Program-made: the position numbers and the translations under genes
NCBI RefSeq assembly: GCF_016342785.1
Contig: NZ_JAEINH010000001.1
Coordinates: 186,001 to 250,000 of the forward strand
From: Sanguibacter suaedae
GTDB taxonomy: Bacteria; Actinomycetota; Actinomycetes; Actinomycetales; Cellulomonadaceae
Reading direction: 5' to 3'
Length of the DNA: 64,000 bases
Shown: piece by piece, positions 44,601 to 52,452 of the stretch
Layout: the number at the start of each line of letters is the position of its first letter
Position numbering within the stretch: the stretch's first letter is position 1
Notes under the pieces: model-generated
Database searches by the model: none
What the model was told of the DNA's origin: nothing
The model's input: only the letters and a program-made list of their open reading frames with translations

Positions 44601-46079
44601 CCCGACGTGGCCCGCGACGTCGTCGCCTGGATCCGTGAGCACTGCCCCGCGTGGACGGACATCACGCGCGCCGGGGACATGGCCGAGTCGTTCGAGGCCG
44701 CGTTCACGCGCGCCGTCCGAGCCCTGCGCGACGTCGAGGTGCCCGCCGACGCGTGGGACGCCGAACGCCTCCCCGCCCACCTGCGCATGACGTTCCGCGT
44801 CGTCGACGAGCGCGGTGCGTCCCGCAGCGAGGTGGTGCTCGACGAGAGCAAGGACCTCCTCGCCCTCCAGCGGCGTCTCGCCGCCCAGGCCGAGGCCGCC
44901 GTCCGCTCCGCCGTGAAGAGCGCCGTCGGCACCGCGCTCCGCGAGGCGCAGGCCGCCGCCGGCGCTGCTGGGGGTGCCTCAGGGAGTGCGTCCGGTGCTG
45001 GTGGCCCGGCCGGCTCCGCCGAGTTCGGCAGTTCCAGTCGAGGACGTCGTTCCCAGGGACCGAACTCGACCGGAAGTGACGAACTCGGCGACCACGACGG
45101 TGGGACGGGCTCGGGTCAGGGCTCGCGTCAGGGCTCGGGATCCGGTGGCGGTGGCGCCCACGACGGTCTCGTCGGGAGCGTCGGCGGGGCCGTGCAGGAG
45201 GTCGACGCCTTGGTGACCTGGCCCGACGGGTTGCCCGACGGGGTGCTCCCCGCACAGGTGGACTCCCCCGGGCCCGGCGGGATGGTGGTCCGCGGGTACC
45301 CGGCCCTCGTCGAGGAGCGCAGGACGGTGGCCCTGCGGGTCCTCGCCGACGCGTCGCGGCAGCGGGCTACGCACGAGCGCGGGGTCCGTCGTCTCCTCCT
45401 CGGCGAGACGGCCCTGCAGCAGGGGCGCATCACGTCGCGGTGGTCGGCGACGCAGTCGCTGACGCTCGCGGCGTCGCCGTACCGGAACACCGGCGCGCTC
45501 GTCGCGGACCTGCAGCTCGCGGCCGTGCAGAACCTCACGCCCGACGCCGCGTCGGTGCGGTCGGTCGACGCCTACCGGGCGGCGCTCGCCACCGTGCGGT
45601 CGGGTCTCGAGGAGGAGGTGCACCGGGTGGTGGGGCACGTCGTCGCGGTCCTCGCGGCGGCGCGGACGCTCGACGCGGAGATCCGGTCGGCCAACTCGTT
45701 GGCGCTCCTCAACACCCTCACCGACCTGCGTGACCAGGTGGCAGGGCTCGTCCACGAGGGCTTCGTGTCCGCGACGCCCGGGCACCGGCTGCCGCACCTG
45801 ACGCGCTACGTGCGGGCCGCGTCGTACCGGTTGGAGAAGGCGACCACGAACCCCAACCGGGACGCCGAGCTCGCGTGGCGCGTGCACGACGTCGAGGAGG
45901 CATGGGACCGGGCGCGCGCGTCGTCCGCGGCCGGGCAGCCGGACCCGGCGCGGGCCGCCGAGCTCGCGGAGGTGCGGTGGCTCGTCGAGGAGCTGCGCGT
46001 GTCGTTGTTCGCGCAGCAGCTGGGGACCGACGGGCCGGTGAGCGAGAAGCGCATCCGCAAGATGCTGGGCGACTGGTGA
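41601..46079 (+). CDS. hrpA: ATP-dependent RNA helicase HrpA
   Basis: A ~1492-residue DEAH-box helicase. Motif I GETGSGKTTQ, motif II DEAH, motif III SAT, motif V/VI STNVAETSLTVPGIRYVID and QRSGRCGRVADGIA, then the HA2/OB domains and a DUF3418-type tail. Between about residues 1110 and 1200 a low-complexity Gly/Ser/Ala linker breaks the tail; it is encoded partly by a 72-base palindromic element (45018-45089) and a 12-bp tandem repeat (45107-45142). GTG at 41601 or 41595 are both possible; 41601 gives MSTGSENTTG. Its stop overlaps the next gene (GTGA). Confidence 0.92.
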   Translation: MSTGSENTTGHPEKGAGQGRRQNRRRSAGRRGTGQARPPRVDTARLERAAATRTAVEVPPITFPEQLPVSARREDIAAAIRDHQVVVVAGETGSGKTTQLPKILLELGRGRAGQIGHTQPRRIAARTVAERIAEEIGTPLGQIVGYQVRFTDESSESTLVKVMTDGILLAQIQRDPQLLAYDTLIIDEAHERSLNIDFILGYLTRLLPQRPDLKVVITSATIDSDRFARHFAPGGPAEPDAPDDALAPVIEVSGRTFPVEVRYRPLVPEDGAKGDERDLMTGICEAVDELCSAGPGDILVFLSGEREIHDAADALSGHLGQRVSDPRRPDHVELLPLYSRLSAAEQHRAFQSHPGRRVVLSTNVAETSLTVPGIRYVIDPGTARISRYSKATKVQRLPIEPVSQASANQRSGRCGRVADGIAIRLYSEDDFLSRPEFTEPEILRTSLASVLLQMISVGVVRTPDDVARFPFVEPPDTRAIRDGVQLLTELGALETRAPRAGERDGALGKGGGTHLTETGRALAQLPMDPRLARMIVEGGRHNVAREVMIIAAALSIQDPRERPTETRAQADQMHARFADPTSDFLTYLNLWEYVRGQQRDLSSSAFRRLCRAEHLNFLRIREWQDVVTQLKEMAKPLGIVMNPPGKRVDGSSRRTASGTGGPAEGETPDPRLTWDGDTIHRSLLAGLLSQIGMQEATEVRAAATKGKETAADRRAKKFARNEYLGARGARFAIFPGSGLSKKPPVWIMAGELVETSRLWARDVARIQPEWAEDLASHLVKRTYSEPHWSSKQGAAQAREKVLLYGVPIVADRTVLYSKVNPEEARELFIRHALVQGEWTTHHEFYRENRRLLDEAAELEARSRQRGLVVDDDALYAFYDERVPDSVVSARHFDQWWKGARRDDPALLTFTRELLVPEGTGTVSAEDFPQQWVQGDLTLPLTYQFQPGTDADGVTVHVPVSVLNRVVPDGFDWMVPGLLDELTTAAIRALPKPVRVQLVPAPDVARDVVAWIREHCPAWTDITRAGDMAESFEAAFTRAVRALRDVEVPADAWDAERLPAHLRMTFRVVDERGASRSEVVLDESKDLLALQRRLAAQAEAAVRSAVKSAVGTALREAQAAAGAAGGASGSASGAGGPAGSAEFGSSSRGRRSQGPNSTGSDELGDHDGGTGSGQGSRQGSGSGGGGAHDGLVGSVGGAVQEVDALVTWPDGLPDGVLPAQVDSPGPGGMVVRGYPALVEERRTVALRVLADASRQRATHERGVRRLLLGETALQQGRITSRWSATQSLTLAASPYRNTGALVADLQLAAVQNLTPDAASVRSVDAYRAALATVRSGLEEEVHRVVGHVVAVLAAARTLDAEIRSANSLALLNTLTDLRDQVAGLVHEGFVSATPGHRLPHLTRYVRAASYRLEKATTNPNRDAELAWRVHDVEEAWDRARASSAAGQPDPARAAELAEVRWLVEELRVSLFAQQLGTDGPVSEKRIRKMLGDW
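45018..45089. repeat. 72-base palindromic element inside hrpA
   Basis: Left arm 45018-45042 and right arm 45065-45089 are 25 bases each and match as reverse complements at 22 of 25 positions, starting with a perfect GCCGAGTTCG/CGAACTCGGC. The 22-base loop holds a small TCCC/GGGA stem. It is less GC-rich than the gene around it, and is read in frame as a Ser/Gly/Arg-rich linker. It looks like a REP- or MITE-type element captured as coding sequence. Confidence 0.6.
45107..45142 (+). repeat. 12-bp tandem repeat, three units, in hrpA linker
   Basis: Units GGGCTCGGGTCA, GGGCTCGCGTCA and GGGCTCGGGATC follow one another without gap and encode a Gly/Ser/Gln/Arg-rich stretch. Confidence 0.7.
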
Positions 46080-46915
46080 ACCCGACCGCGAGCGCGCCCG
46101 GGCCGGACCTCGCGGCGGACTGCTCGCGGTGCTTCGGGTTGTGCTGCGTGGCGTTGGCGTTCGCGCGGTCGGCGGACTTCGCGGTCGACAAGGCGGCCGG
46201 GGACCCGTGCCACAACCTCGACGACGCGGACCGGTGCACCATCCATGCGCGCCTGCGCCCGGAGGGTTTCAAGGGGTGCACGGTGTTCGACTGCTTCGGG
46301 GCGGGGCAGAAGGTGTCGCAGGGGACGTTCGGGGGGCGCAGCTGGCGGCACGACGACGGGTCGCGGGCGCTGATGTTCGAGGTGTTCCCCGTGGTGCGCA
46401 GGCTCCAGGAGGTCCTCTGGTACCTCGTGGCGGCCATGACCATGCGCGGCACGGAACCGGTGCGGGACGACCTCGAGGCGGCGGTCACGGAGACGCAGCG
46501 CCTCACCGGTCTGGGCCCGCAGGACCTGGCCGCCCTGGACGTCGACGCGCACCGGGACGGTGTGAACGTCCTCCTGGCGCAGGCGAGCGGACTCGCCCGG
46601 GCGACGTACCCGTCGGCGCCGCGGACCAAGCGGACGCGACGCATCGGGCCCGGGGCGGACCTCCTTGGGGCGCGGCTCGACGGGGCAGACCTGCGCGGCG
46701 CAGACCTCCGGGGCACCTACCTCATCGCCGCCGACCTCCAGGGTGCCGACCTGCGTGGGGCGGACGTCATCGGTGCGGACCTGCGCGACGCGGACGTGCG
46801 CGGGGCCGACCTGTCGGAGGCGTTGTTCCTCACGCAGGTGCAGGTGTCGTCGGCCGTCGGTGACGCCGCGACACGCCTCCCCGGGACGGTGCGCCGCCCG
46901 GACCACTGGGCGTGA
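46076..46915 (+). CDS. pentapeptide-repeat protein with Cys-rich N-terminus
   Basis: A 279-residue protein. Residues ~15-90 hold a Cys cluster: DCSRCFGLCCVAL, DPCHNLDD, CTIHARL and GCTVFDCFGAGQ, about eight cysteines in spacing that suggests a metal or Fe-S site. The middle is helical (RRLQEVLWYLVAAMTM). The C-terminal ~70 residues consist of A(D/N)LxG-type pentapeptide repeats (LLGARLDGADLRGADLRGTY and on), which form a right-handed quadrilateral beta-helix. GTG start overlaps the hrpA stop (GTGA), so the two are coupled. Target unknown. Confidence 0.82.
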   Translation: MNPTASAPGPDLAADCSRCFGLCCVALAFARSADFAVDKAAGDPCHNLDDADRCTIHARLRPEGFKGCTVFDCFGAGQKVSQGTFGGRSWRHDDGSRALMFEVFPVVRRLQEVLWYLVAAMTMRGTEPVRDDLEAAVTETQRLTGLGPQDLAALDVDAHRDGVNVLLAQASGLARATYPSAPRTKRTRRIGPGADLLGARLDGADLRGADLRGTYLIAADLQGADLRGADVIGADLRDADVRGADLSEALFLTQVQVSSAVGDAATRLPGTVRRPDHWA

Positions 46916-46916
46916 G

Positions 46917-47333
46917 TCAGGCGTGCGCGTCGTCCCGCCCGGGCAGCGACGCGAGCCACCCGACGGCGAGCGCGCCGACGAAGGTCCCCACCGCGACGAG
47001 GAGGGTGCCGACGAGGTACAGCCCCGTGTCGTCGGTCATGGCGCCCTTGACCCCGAAGCCCCCGGCGAACCCGACGGCCACCCACGTCGCGGTGAGCGGG
47101 ACCCCGAGGGTCCGCGCGCCCACGACGACGAGGACGGCGAGCGTGAGCACGGCGCCGAGGACCTGCCACGCGACGTAGGGGCCGCTGACGTTCCCCTCCG
47201 GGGACGTCACGTACTCCTCGCGGGCGAACCACCCGAACCACGTGATCGCGGACATCACGACGAGGGCCACGGTGACGAGGTTGGGCCGGGCACGCAGCGC
47301 GTCGAGGGGGCGGCGTCCTGCGGTGGGGGTCAT
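46917..47333 (-). CDS. four-span membrane protein of unknown function
   Basis: A 138-residue protein with four predicted membrane spans (LVTVALVVMSAITWFGWFA, AWQVLGAVLTLAVLVVVGA, TATWVAVGFAGGFGVKGAM, LVGTLLVAVGTFVGALAVG) and short charged ends. No family recognised with confidence. The ATG has TAGGGT 6 bases upstream, a strict TANNNT, indicating a leaderless mRNA. It is convergent with the pentapeptide-repeat gene, stops one base apart. Confidence 0.75.
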   Translation of the reverse strand: MTPTAGRRPLDALRARPNLVTVALVVMSAITWFGWFAREEYVTSPEGNVSGPYVAWQVLGAVLTLAVLVVVGARTLGVPLTATWVAVGFAGGFGVKGAMTDDTGLYLVGTLLVAVGTFVGALAVGWLASLPGRDDAHA

Positions 47334-47339
47334 GCGTGG

Positions 47340-47345
47340 ACCCTA
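47340..47345 (-). promoter_or_regulatory. -10 hexamer, leaderless membrane-protein gene
   Basis: TAGGGT on the minus strand, 6 bases before the ATG at 47333. Confidence 0.6.
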
Positions 47346-47400
47346 TCCGGGTCGGTGCGCGCCCGGCCATGGTGCGGTGCACCATGGGTGGGAGGGGGCC

Positions 47401-47817
47401 ATGGTGAGCAACACGAGAAGGACGCAGCGGTCGATCGGGTGCGCGCTGCTGGTCGCGGCGCTGTGCGCGGCGTGCGCTGACGACCCGATCCCGGCGGGTC
47501 CGACGCCCGGGCCGCCGCCGACGACGAGCGAGCGGCCGGACGGCGAGGCGACAGCTGAGGGGACGTCGACCCTGGGCCCGTACGAGGTGACGAGCGACGC
47601 GATCGACGTCGCGGTGACGTGCACCGGCACGCGGGCCGTGACGGTGACGGTCGACGGTGTGGGGTCGTTCGACGCGTGGTGCGACTCCATGGAGGGCGAG
47701 GGAGACACGTCGCACGTGTTCGACGTGCGGGGCGTGGACACGTACACGCTCACCGTAGAGGCCGACCCGGAGCAGGTGTGGTCGGTCGCGGTCACGACCG
47801 CGCCCCCACCGGCCTGA
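47401..47817 (+). CDS. small lipoprotein of unknown function
   Basis: A 138-residue protein with a lipoprotein signal (CALLVAALCAACADDP: lipobox LCAAC, Cys near residue 25), a Pro/Thr/Glu-rich spacer and a C-terminal beta-rich domain of ~80 residues containing two cysteines (VTCTGTRAVTVTV and FDAWCDS) that could form a disulphide. A GGGAGGGGG ribosome site precedes the ATG. No family recognised. Confidence 0.72.
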   Translation: MVSNTRRTQRSIGCALLVAALCAACADDPIPAGPTPGPPPTTSERPDGEATAEGTSTLGPYEVTSDAIDVAVTCTGTRAVTVTVDGVGSFDAWCDSMEGEGDTSHVFDVRGVDTYTLTVEADPEQVWSVAVTTAPPPA

Positions 47818-47902
47818 GCTGCAGCCCGGTGAGGGCACGCGGCGAACCGCTGGGAGGCGAGGCTCGCGGTCATCGCGCCGACCATCGTGGATGATGACGT
47901 CC

Positions 47903-48547
47903 ATGTCGGCGCTGGAGGCGTATCACGACGACGTACGCGTGCGGGTGGCGCGCGCCGTCAGAGCGCGTGGGTACGTCGGCCACAGCGAGGACTGGCACGT
48001 CGTCGGGGCCTCCGGCGATCACGGCATGATCAGCACCCAGCGGAACCGGCTCTCCGACGACCGGCTGGTGTTCCGCGTGCACCTCGCGGTGACGCCCGGC
48101 CCGTGGTGGGAGTACCTGGGCTGGTCGGACCTGACACCGCGGACCACCCACGGCCTGTGGCGTCAGACGCTGACCCCCACCACCGATCACGTCGAGCACC
48201 GGGGCGAGCGCTGGTGGCTGGTCCACGACCGCGACTCGGCTCGCCGGTGCGGTGTGGACGTCCTTCGCGGGCTCACGGGTGGTGGCTTCGACCAGGTCGG
48301 CCGGCTCCTCCACCGGCCGACGCTCATCCGCACCGTCCGACGGGGCGACCTCGGACGTCGGCGCGCCTTCCGGCACGTGCTGCTGACGGAGCTGCTCCTC
48401 CTCCACGCCGACGAGGGTGATGCCCTCGGCTTCGCCCGCGTGGTTGCCGAGCTCGACAAAGATCTGCCGCCCTCAGGGCCCGTCCTCGCCTGGGCCGAGG
48501 AGCGGCTGCAGCTCCGCACCCGCACCCGGGCCTCGCCGGAGGCGTGA
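47903..48547 (+). CDS. hypothetical protein
   Basis: A 214-residue protein (from MSALEAYHDDV) with no recognised domain. It is Arg- and Trp-containing, mixed alpha/beta, with a helical C-terminal half (LLHADEGDALGFARVVAELD). The ATG at 47903 is preferred because GATGAT lies 7 bases upstream, but ATG codons at 47891 and 47894 are in frame. It stands alone between a lipoprotein gene and an oxidoreductase operon. Confidence 0.65.
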   Translation: MSALEAYHDDVRVRVARAVRARGYVGHSEDWHVVGASGDHGMISTQRNRLSDDRLVFRVHLAVTPGPWWEYLGWSDLTPRTTHGLWRQTLTPTTDHVEHRGERWWLVHDRDSARRCGVDVLRGLTGGGFDQVGRLLHRPTLIRTVRRGDLGRRRAFRHVLLTELLLLHADEGDALGFARVVAELDKDLPPSGPVLAWAEERLQLRTRTRASPEA

Positions 48548-48609
48548 GACCGGCCACCACGGTCAGGCTGGAGAGGCCCGGGCCGGTCGTGCCGTCGACG
48601 GCAGTCCCA

Positions 48610-48615
48610 TAGGGT
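48610..48615 (+). promoter_or_regulatory. -10 hexamer, leaderless SDR operon
   Basis: TAGGGT ends exactly 6 bases before the ATG at 48622, the first gene of the operon reaching to at least 52415. Confidence 0.6.
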
Positions 48616-48621
48616 CGGAAG

Positions 48622-49572
48622 ATGGCACAGAGACGTTCTTCGCCCGGCTGGTCGGCCGCTGACATCCCCTCGCTCGTGGGGCGTCGCGCGCTCGTGACCG
48701 GCGCCAACAGCGGGCTCGGCCTGCAGACGTCGCTCCAGCTCGCGAGCCACGGCGCGGCGGTGACGATGACGGCCCGGGACCCGGAGCGCGGCCGCGTCGC
48801 TGTCGAGAAGGTCCGTGAGCTGTCGGGGTCGCCGGACGTGACGCTCGCGGAGCTCGACCTCGCGGACCTCGCGTCCGTACGGCGCCTCGCAGACGAGTGG
48901 GACGGCCCGTTGGACGTCCTCGTCGACAATGCCGGCATCATGGCCGTGCCCTACGGGCGCACGGCCGACGGCTTCGAGCTCCAGCTGGGCACCAACCACC
49001 TGGGGCACTTCGCGCTCACCGGGCTGCTCCTCCCCGCGCTGCGGCAGGCACCCAGCGCCCGCGTGGTGGTGCTGTCGAGCAACGCCCACAAGTTCGGTCA
49101 CATGAACTTCGACGATCTCCAGGGCCTCCACGGGTATCGGCCGTGGACGGCGTACGGGCAGTCGAAGCTCGCGAACCTCCTGTTCGTCCGTGAGCTCGAC
49201 CGCCGGTTGCGTGCCGCGGGCGACGACGTGCTGGCCGTCGCGGCGCACCCCGGCATCGCGGCCACCAACCTCGCGGCGGGCCTCGCCGGGTGGGGTCCCG
49301 TCGGGAGCGCCGTGCGCGGGTTCTTCGCGCGGTTCGGGCAGAGCGACGCGGAGGGCGCCCTGCCCTCCCTGCACGCGGCGACGGCGCCCGACGTCGTCGG
49401 CGGCGCGTACTACGGACCCGGTGGCCGCGGCGAGGGTCGGGGCGCACCGACGCGTGTGCAGCCCAACGGGCAGGCCCAGGACGACGCCGTCGCCGAACGC
49501 CTCTGGGAGATCAGCGAGGAGCTCACGGACGTGACCTACCCCGACCTGCCGCCCGTGGAGGTGCGCTCATGA
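48622..49572 (+). CDS. short-chain dehydrogenase (retinol-dehydrogenase-like)
   Basis: A 316-residue Rossmann-fold oxidoreductase. Cofactor loop TGANSGLGLQ is at residues ~25-34, the NAGI tetrad follows in LVDNAGIMAVP, the catalytic Ser lies in VVLSSNAH, and the Tyr-x-x-x-Lys is AYGQSKLANLLF. It is the WW-domain/retinol-dehydrogenase branch of SDRs, with NADP preference likely. It starts a chain of four genes joined by overlaps or one-base gaps. Confidence 0.9.
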   Translation: MAQRRSSPGWSAADIPSLVGRRALVTGANSGLGLQTSLQLASHGAAVTMTARDPERGRVAVEKVRELSGSPDVTLAELDLADLASVRRLADEWDGPLDVLVDNAGIMAVPYGRTADGFELQLGTNHLGHFALTGLLLPALRQAPSARVVVLSSNAHKFGHMNFDDLQGLHGYRPWTAYGQSKLANLLFVRELDRRLRAAGDDVLAVAAHPGIAATNLAAGLAGWGPVGSAVRGFFARFGQSDAEGALPSLHAATAPDVVGGAYYGPGGRGEGRGAPTRVQPNGQAQDDAVAERLWEISEELTDVTYPDLPPVEVRS

Positions 49573-50678
49573 GCACGATCGTCCTTCTCGGTGCCACCGG
49601 GTACACCGGGCGCCGCACGGCCCGCGCGCTCGTCGCCCGCGGCGCCTCGCCCGTCCTCGCCGGACGCGACCAGGGCAGGCTCTCGCAGCTCGCCGACGAG
49701 CTCGGCGGGCTGCCGACAGCGGTCGCCGACGTCGCCGACCCCGCGTCGGTGCGTGGCCTCATCGAGAAGGGCGACGTCCTCGTGACGACCGTGGGGCCGT
49801 TCGGGGATCTCGGCCGCCCGGCGGTGACCGCCGCGGTCGACGCGGGCGCCACGTACATCGACTCCACGGGTGAGTCGCCGTTCATCCGTCGGGTGTTCGC
49901 GGAGCACGGTCCCCGGGCGCGCGTCACCGGTGCCGCTCTCCTCACGGCGTTCGGGCACGACTGGGTCCTCGGCAACGCCGCCGGTGCGCTGGCCCTCGAG
50001 AGGGCGCGCGACGCCCGTCGGCCCGCGACGTCCGTGCACGTCGCCTACTACCTCGACGGTGCAGGCAGGGGCTCGATGAGCCGCGGCACGGCCCGGTCGG
50101 CGTTCGCGATGGGCTCCGAGCCGTCGTACCGCTTCACCGGCGGTGCGGTGGTCCCGGAACGTGGAGCGGCGCGGCTGCGACGGTTCGACGTCGACGGCGA
50201 GCTGCGCCCGGCGTTCAGCACCGGGGGCACGGAGCAGCTCGCGCTGCCGCGCTCGTACCCGTCGCTCACGGACGTCGAGGTGTACCTCGGCTGGTTGGGC
50301 GAGGCGTCGACGGCCGTGCAGCGGTTGTCGCCCGTCACCGACGCGCTGGGCCGGGTGCCCGGCGTCTCCTCCGCGCTCAGCCGACTGGGGTCGGCGGTCG
50401 CCGACCGGCTCCCCGAGGGCCCGTCGGCCGAGGACGTCGCCGACGTCCGCACCCAGGTGGTCGCGGAGGCGTACGACGAGTACGGCACGCGCGTGGGCCG
50501 GGCCCGCCTCGAGGGACCGGAGCCGTACGCGCTCACCGCGGACCTCCTCGCCTGGGCGGCCGTCCAGGCCTCGGAGGGTGCGGTCGAGAGCACGGGGGCG
50601 CTCGGACCCGTCGAGGCCTTCGGGCTCGAGCCCCTCCTCGCGGCCCTCGCCGACGCCGGCATGAAGATCGTCGACTGA
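49569..50678 (+). CDS. saccharopine-dehydrogenase-like / trans-enoyl-reductase-family protein
   Basis: A 369-residue protein with an N-terminal NAD(P)-binding loop LLGATGYTGRRTARAL and ...VTTVGPFGDLGRPAVTAAVDAGATYIDSTGES, the hallmark of the saccharopine-dehydrogenase NADP-binding family that includes mycobacterial trans-acting enoyl reductases. The substrate in this organism is unknown. It overlaps the SDR gene by ATGA and the next gene by a TGATG junction. Confidence 0.87.
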   Translation: MSTIVLLGATGYTGRRTARALVARGASPVLAGRDQGRLSQLADELGGLPTAVADVADPASVRGLIEKGDVLVTTVGPFGDLGRPAVTAAVDAGATYIDSTGESPFIRRVFAEHGPRARVTGAALLTAFGHDWVLGNAAGALALERARDARRPATSVHVAYYLDGAGRGSMSRGTARSAFAMGSEPSYRFTGGAVVPERGAARLRRFDVDGELRPAFSTGGTEQLALPRSYPSLTDVEVYLGWLGEASTAVQRLSPVTDALGRVPGVSSALSRLGSAVADRLPEGPSAEDVADVRTQVVAEAYDEYGTRVGRARLEGPEPYALTADLLAWAAVQASEGAVESTGALGPVEAFGLEPLLAALADAGMKIVD

Positions 50679-51427
50679 TGGGACCTGACGAGGAGGTGCT
50701 CGCGGGCGGGAACTCGAGCACCGTCGTCCGCGAGGGCGACCGGGTACACCGCACGGCCGGCCCGTGGACGCCTGCCGTCCACGAGCTCCTCACCACGCTG
50801 CGCGCGTCGGGCATCGTGGAAGTGCCCGAGCCGCACGGGTTCGACGACCAGGGCCGCGAGGTCCTGTCGTTCCTGCCCGGCGACGTCGGTGGGTACCCCC
50901 TCCCGGAGTGGTTGTGGGACCCGGCGCTCCTCGAGGGGACGGCGCGCCTGCTGCGCCGCGTGCACGACGCGAGCGTGCCTCTCGCGGCTCGGCGCGACCT
51001 CGTGTGGGGCTTGCCCGTCCACGAGCCGGTCGACGTGGTGTGCCACAACGACTCGGCCCCGTACAACATGACGTTCGCCGACGGCCGGGTCACCGGCCTC
51101 TTCGACTGGGACACCGCCGCTCCCGGGCCGCGCATCAGAGACCTCGCGTACCTCGCCTACCGGCTCGCCCCGTTCACCGACGACGCACCCCACCTCACGA
51201 CGACCGACCGCCTCGAGCGCACCGACCGGCTCCTCACGGCGTACGGCTCCGACGCGGGACGAGCGGACCTCCTGCGCGCGATGGCCGACCGCCTCGACGA
51301 CCTCGCCGCCTACACGGACGAGCGCGCCGCGGAGACCGGCCGTGCGGACTTCGTGGAGCACGCCGCCGGGTACCGGCGCCACAGCGACCACGTGCGACGC
51401 CTCGCTTCATCCTCATCTGACGAGTGA
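50678..51427 (+). CDS. APH-like phosphotransferase
   Basis: A 249-residue aminoglycoside-phosphotransferase-fold protein. The catalytic loop is VCHNDSAPYNMTF (H-N-D-x-x-x-x-N) and the metal-binding motif is LFDWDTAAPG. The N-terminal nucleotide lobe is short. Typical substrates range from aminoglycosides to choline and small alcohols; none can be assigned. It is embedded in an operon of metabolic genes, so a metabolic kinase is likelier than resistance. Confidence 0.83.
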   Translation: MGPDEEVLAGGNSSTVVREGDRVHRTAGPWTPAVHELLTTLRASGIVEVPEPHGFDDQGREVLSFLPGDVGGYPLPEWLWDPALLEGTARLLRRVHDASVPLAARRDLVWGLPVHEPVDVVCHNDSAPYNMTFADGRVTGLFDWDTAAPGPRIRDLAYLAYRLAPFTDDAPHLTTTDRLERTDRLLTAYGSDAGRADLLRAMADRLDDLAAYTDERAAETGRADFVEHAAGYRRHSDHVRRLASSSSDE

Positions 51428-51428
51428 T

Positions 51429-52415
51429 ATGACTCGCGAGACGAGAATGGGAGCGCCGCAGACCGGCGGCCGCGCTGACGTCGACCTCCCCGTGCGACAG
51501 CCGTTCGACGCGCCCGGGGTGTTCGCGTTCCTCGCCGCACGCGCCGTGCAGGGCGTCGAGGTCGCTGACCTGTCCGACGACCGGCGCCTCCGCTACGCCC
51601 GGACCCTCCTGCTCCCCCACGGGCCGGCTACCGTCGAGGTCGTGGCGTCGCGTGCACCGCGCACCGGCTGGCGGCTCACCGCCCACCTCGAGCTCGCGTC
51701 GGCGGCCGACGTCGACCCGGCCGTCGCCCGGCTCCGGCACCTGCTCGACCTCGACGCGGACCCCGTCGCCGTCGACCACGCCCTGAGCGCCGACCCGTCC
51801 CTCGCGCCCCTCGTCGCCCGGACCCCCGGCATCCGCGTCCCGGGCACCGTGGACCCGCACGAGCTCGTGCTCCGTGCGCTCGTCGGGCAGCAGATCTCGG
51901 TCTCGGCCGCCCGAACCCACCTGAGCCGGCTCGCGACGGCGTGCGGCACCCCGACCACGTCGGACGTCCTCGGGCTCACCCGGCTCTTCCCGACGCCGGC
52001 CCAGGTCGTCGCGGGCGTCCCCGGACCGGTGCCCGGAGACCCACCCGACGCCGACAGGATCCTTCGCCTGCCCGGGCAGGCGACCCGCGGCATCCTCGGG
52101 GTGTGCCGCGCCCTCGCTGACGGCGACCTCGTGGTCGACGAGGGCGTCGACGCCGACCGCCTGCGCTCAGACCTGCTCGCCCGCCCGAGGATCGGGCCCT
52201 GGACGGCGTCGTACGTCGCCATGCGTGTGCTCGGCGACCCCGACGCGTGGCTCGACGGGGACGTGGCCCTCGTCGCGGGCGCGAGGGCCGTCGGCATCCT
52301 CGATGCCGACGTACCCCGGGCGGCCGCGTCCCGTGTCCTCGCGGCCCACGCCGCGCGGTGGGCGCCGTGGCGCTCCTACGCCGCCATGCACCTGTGGCTC
52401 GCGGCGATAGTGTGA
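51429..52415 (+). CDS. AlkA-type DNA-3-methyladenine glycosylase
   Basis: A 328-residue base-excision glycosylase, removing alkylated purines. The AlkA_N-like domain spans residues ~20-110, the helix-hairpin-helix glycosylase domain follows: LVLRALVGQQISVSAART, the hairpin RPRIGPWTASYVAMRVLGDPD, and the catalytic Asp in AWLDGDVAL. It lacks the methyl-acceptor N-terminal Ada domain found in AdaAlkA fusions. The ATG is one base after the kinase stop; another ATG lies 18 bases on. Confidence 0.88.
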   Translation: MTRETRMGAPQTGGRADVDLPVRQPFDAPGVFAFLAARAVQGVEVADLSDDRRLRYARTLLLPHGPATVEVVASRAPRTGWRLTAHLELASAADVDPAVARLRHLLDLDADPVAVDHALSADPSLAPLVARTPGIRVPGTVDPHELVLRALVGQQISVSAARTHLSRLATACGTPTTSDVLGLTRLFPTPAQVVAGVPGPVPGDPPDADRILRLPGQATRGILGVCRALADGDLVVDEGVDADRLRSDLLARPRIGPWTASYVAMRVLGDPDAWLDGDVALVAGARAVGILDADVPRAAASRVLAAHAARWAPWRSYAAMHLWLAAIV

Positions 52416-52452
52416 GGAGGAGCCGCATAGCCGCGTCGAGAGGACCCAGACC

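Noticed and set aside
51415-51440. Imperfect palindrome around the AlkA start (GAGT...ACTC)
   Set aside because: Arms are only four bases and lie inside an operon junction; likely chance.
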